Below, piece after piece: positions 62,040 through 64,000 of a DNA stretch of 64,000 nucleotides; the first letter of the stretch is position 1, and each line of letters begins with the position of its first letter. The stretch spans positions 4,390,501 through 4,454,500 of the forward strand of contig CP126199.1 of the NCBI GenBank assembly GCA_030272155.1, written 5' to 3'. The DNA is from Tetradesmus obliquus (Eukaryota; Chlorophyta; Chlorophyceae; Sphaeropleales; Scenedesmaceae). The notes under the pieces are model-generated. The model worked only from the letters and a program-made list of their open reading frames with translations. It was not told the DNA's origin and ran no database searches. The translations under genes were made by a program, and so were the position numbers.

Positions 62040-63673
62040 CTAGGAGACTGCTGTGAGTGCATTGTTGATCTCGCCCAGCACGTTCACGCGGCGCCCCGCA
62101 AACTGCTTCGCCAGCGACGCCTCAACTGCCTTCTTCACGCTACGCGTCTGCGACACGATCTCAGCCAGCTGCACAAGGCACAGCAGCAGCAGCGGCGGCG
62201 GCATGAGTTGTAAGATACAGAAGCATTGTTTCCAGCATGCATGCCTTTGCATACATATCGTTGCATGCTGCACAACGATGCCTGCGTGCAGAAGCTGCGC
62301 AATCATTGTGAGCTTGCCAATGATGCGGGTCCCAAGCGCCCAGCAGCACAGATATTGGAGCCAGTGATGCCCAGCACAGCAAGCGAGGTGTGAAAGGGAA
62401 GGCGTGCATACTGTGAAAGATGCCCTGCGCACATAAACAAACCTAAACCCATCAGCACCCACACTCACCTTTGGCTGCAGCCCCACCAGCGTGGCGCGGC
62501 TCTCCTGTTTGCGCGCCTGCGTCTCAGCTGCTGCAGCCAGCATGCGCGCCTCCTGGCCAGCCTTACGCTGCAGGCTGCCCTGCAGCCGCTCCATGTACCT
62601 GGAAATGACAAGATCAAGAGGCGCAGCACAGCAACACAGTTGACGTGTGCCACTGCCCCCAAGAACTGGACGCAGACACACCAGAAAATTCATGCATAAG
62701 CACAGAGCACCTGCAGACTGCCCTGCAGCTGCCTCCAAGCAGTTCGCAACGCAACAGACAGGCAGCAGCACAGCTTTGGGTGCTACAGTCGGGGGTGGCA
62801 GTACAGGACAAGAACTGGCCCTCCTTGCGCTGCAATCTGCCCTGCAGCCGCTCCATGATACCTAGCGGTAGAGACGATTGCAACATGACAAAAAGGGAGC
62901 AGTGCAGCTCACGCGTTCTGTGCGCGCTGAAAGTACAGTACAAAAGAAAAACTGGATGGAGCACGCCAGAAGCAGCGACACACCAGCATACAACCGACTC
63001 TTCGTGTGTACGGCCGCATCCTACACTGCTACCCAGCACCAGCGCAGGCGTGTTTGCACCGCACCTGCTGCTGCTGCTGATCATGAGCAGCTGCCGCAGC
63101 TTCTCATCGTTCAGCGCCGCCAGCAGCGCCTCAACACAGGCCAGCATGCGCCCCACATCACCAGCGTCAGTGGATGCCACCACATCTGGCGCCAGTGCCC
63201 GCAGCAGGTCACTGCTGCTGCTGCTGCCGCTCAGACCAGCTTTGCGAGACAGCAGGAATGCACGCAGCTCCTGCAGATCATCGATCAGCTGGCTGCGGTA
63301 CTCGCTGTCATGCTGCAGGCGGTCTGCTGCTGCATCTCCGCTGGATTCTGCTGCTGCTGCTGCACTTGCAGCAGCTGCTGCCGATCCACCACCACCAGCA
63401 GCAGCAGCAGCGTCAGTGCCAGCAGCGCCGAGGTCTATACCCCAATCAATGCCTGGTGCTGCTGCAGACACTGTTGAGTCTCCGGCACTCTCCACACCTA
63501 TGCCTGACATGTCAATGTCCCAGTCTAGGCTTGGACCTGCTGCTGCTGCTGCTGGCTCTTCTACTGCCACATCCCAGCTGATACCACCACCATCAGCAGC
63601 AGCACCTGCATCGCTGCCAGCTGCAGCAGCAGACAGGTCCCCTAGGTCCCAGCTGATGCCACCAGCGGCATCC

Positions 63674-63711
<38 letters not shown>

Positions 63712-64000
63712 ATCGCCGACACCCCAATCTACACCCCCTGCGCTGCCCGCTGACAGCTCCAAACCCCAGTCCACGCTGATGCCGGCAGCATCCCCTGCTG
63801 TTGCTGCTGCTGCTGCTGCGTTGTTTGCTGCATCAGCGCCACCCTCAGGCAAGTATGCTGCAGTGCGCCGCTCCCGTACCTCCGAAAGCACATGCAGCAC
63901 CTCCGGCAGCTCCTGCTGCTCACTGCTGTTACTAACAACAGCCGCTGCTGCTGCCTGCTTGCCTGCCTCGCTGCCGTGTGCGTACTGCGTGAAGTGCCGG
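62040..64000 (-). CDS. CDK5RAP3: C53/CDK5RAP3 homologue, C-terminal part (5' end outside window)
   Basis: C53 is the UFMylation-linked ER-phagy receptor that binds ATG8 and UFM1 through shuffled ATG8-interacting motifs (sAIMs) in a disordered loop. Three exons on the minus strand are visible: 64000-63065 (continuing upstream), 62598-62469 and 62168-62040. The first contains VLHVLSEVRERRTAAYLPEG, the loop, and then the conserved EYRSQLIDDLQELRAFLLSR. The end is a coiled segment followed by LAKQFAGRRVNVLGEINNAL, matching the family's SKRYSGRPVNLMG-type terminus. The loop holds six Trp-Asp motifs in Ala/Gly-rich sequence: VDWGLEL, VDWGVGD, ISWDLGDL, ISWDVAV, LDWDIDM and IDWGIDL. A partial exon copy lies in the first intron (62814-62863). 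Confidence 0.93.
62814..62863 (-). repeat. Intronic copy of a C53 exon start
   Basis: About 50 bases repeat the start of the exon at 62598 (coding MERLQGxLQRK) after an AG-like boundary. Confidence 0.88.

Overview
The window looks like nuclear DNA of a green alga, probably chlorophycean (inference). Reasons: GC-rich multi-exon genes with short GTGAG/GTGCG-AG introns, a plastid ClpC chaperone, a BBSome subunit, a plant-type virilizer, TGTAA motifs near some 3' ends, and very abundant CAG/CTG tracts encoding Gln, Ala and Ser runs. TAA, TAG and TGA all end genes, so the code is standard. I rebuilt exon models by hand from splice signals, reading phase and family conservation; each complete recognised model sums to a multiple of three with no internal stop.

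Layout: 1-2.1 kb, nothing supported. 2.2-6.9 kb (+), a Gln-rich protein of unknown function. 7.9-16.8 kb (-), chloroplast ClpC in 17 exons. 17.6-21.6 kb (-), a tandem universal-stress-protein gene, divergent from BBS5 at 22.3-25.5 kb (+). 27.0-28.9 kb (-), PEX10, divergent from a very large virilizer (VIR) gene at 29.4-46.3 kb (+, 22 exons, about 2,590 aa). 47.2-59.4 kb (+), a 25-exon secreted polysaccharide-degrading fusion. 60.6-61.3 kb (+), a doubtful small membrane protein. 62.0-64.0 kb (-), the C-terminal part of C53/CDK5RAP3, cut by the window edge.

The most interesting gene is the fusion: signal peptide, AA15-like lytic polysaccharide monooxygenase (LPMO) with its histidine brace, Pro-rich linker, GH9 cellulase, three identically spaced eight-cysteine CBM1-like modules on Pro/Ser linkers, and a C-terminal Ig-like domain. 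One polypeptide would combine oxidative and hydrolytic attack with substrate binding.

The most unusual structural feature is genome-like in scope: most genes here carry extra partial copies of their own exon ends, with splice sites, inside neighbouring introns or after the last exon. Copies I compared by hand differ from the used exon mostly at synonymous positions (41 synonymous against 7 non-synonymous codon differences in seven comparisons). That implies the copies diverged under coding constraint: divergent alleles or homeologues joined by assembly, alternating exon use, or recurrent conversion. The genes otherwise serve unrelated housekeeping roles (plastid proteostasis, cilia, peroxisomes, m6A RNA methylation, UFMylation/ER-phagy) and show no operon-like logic.
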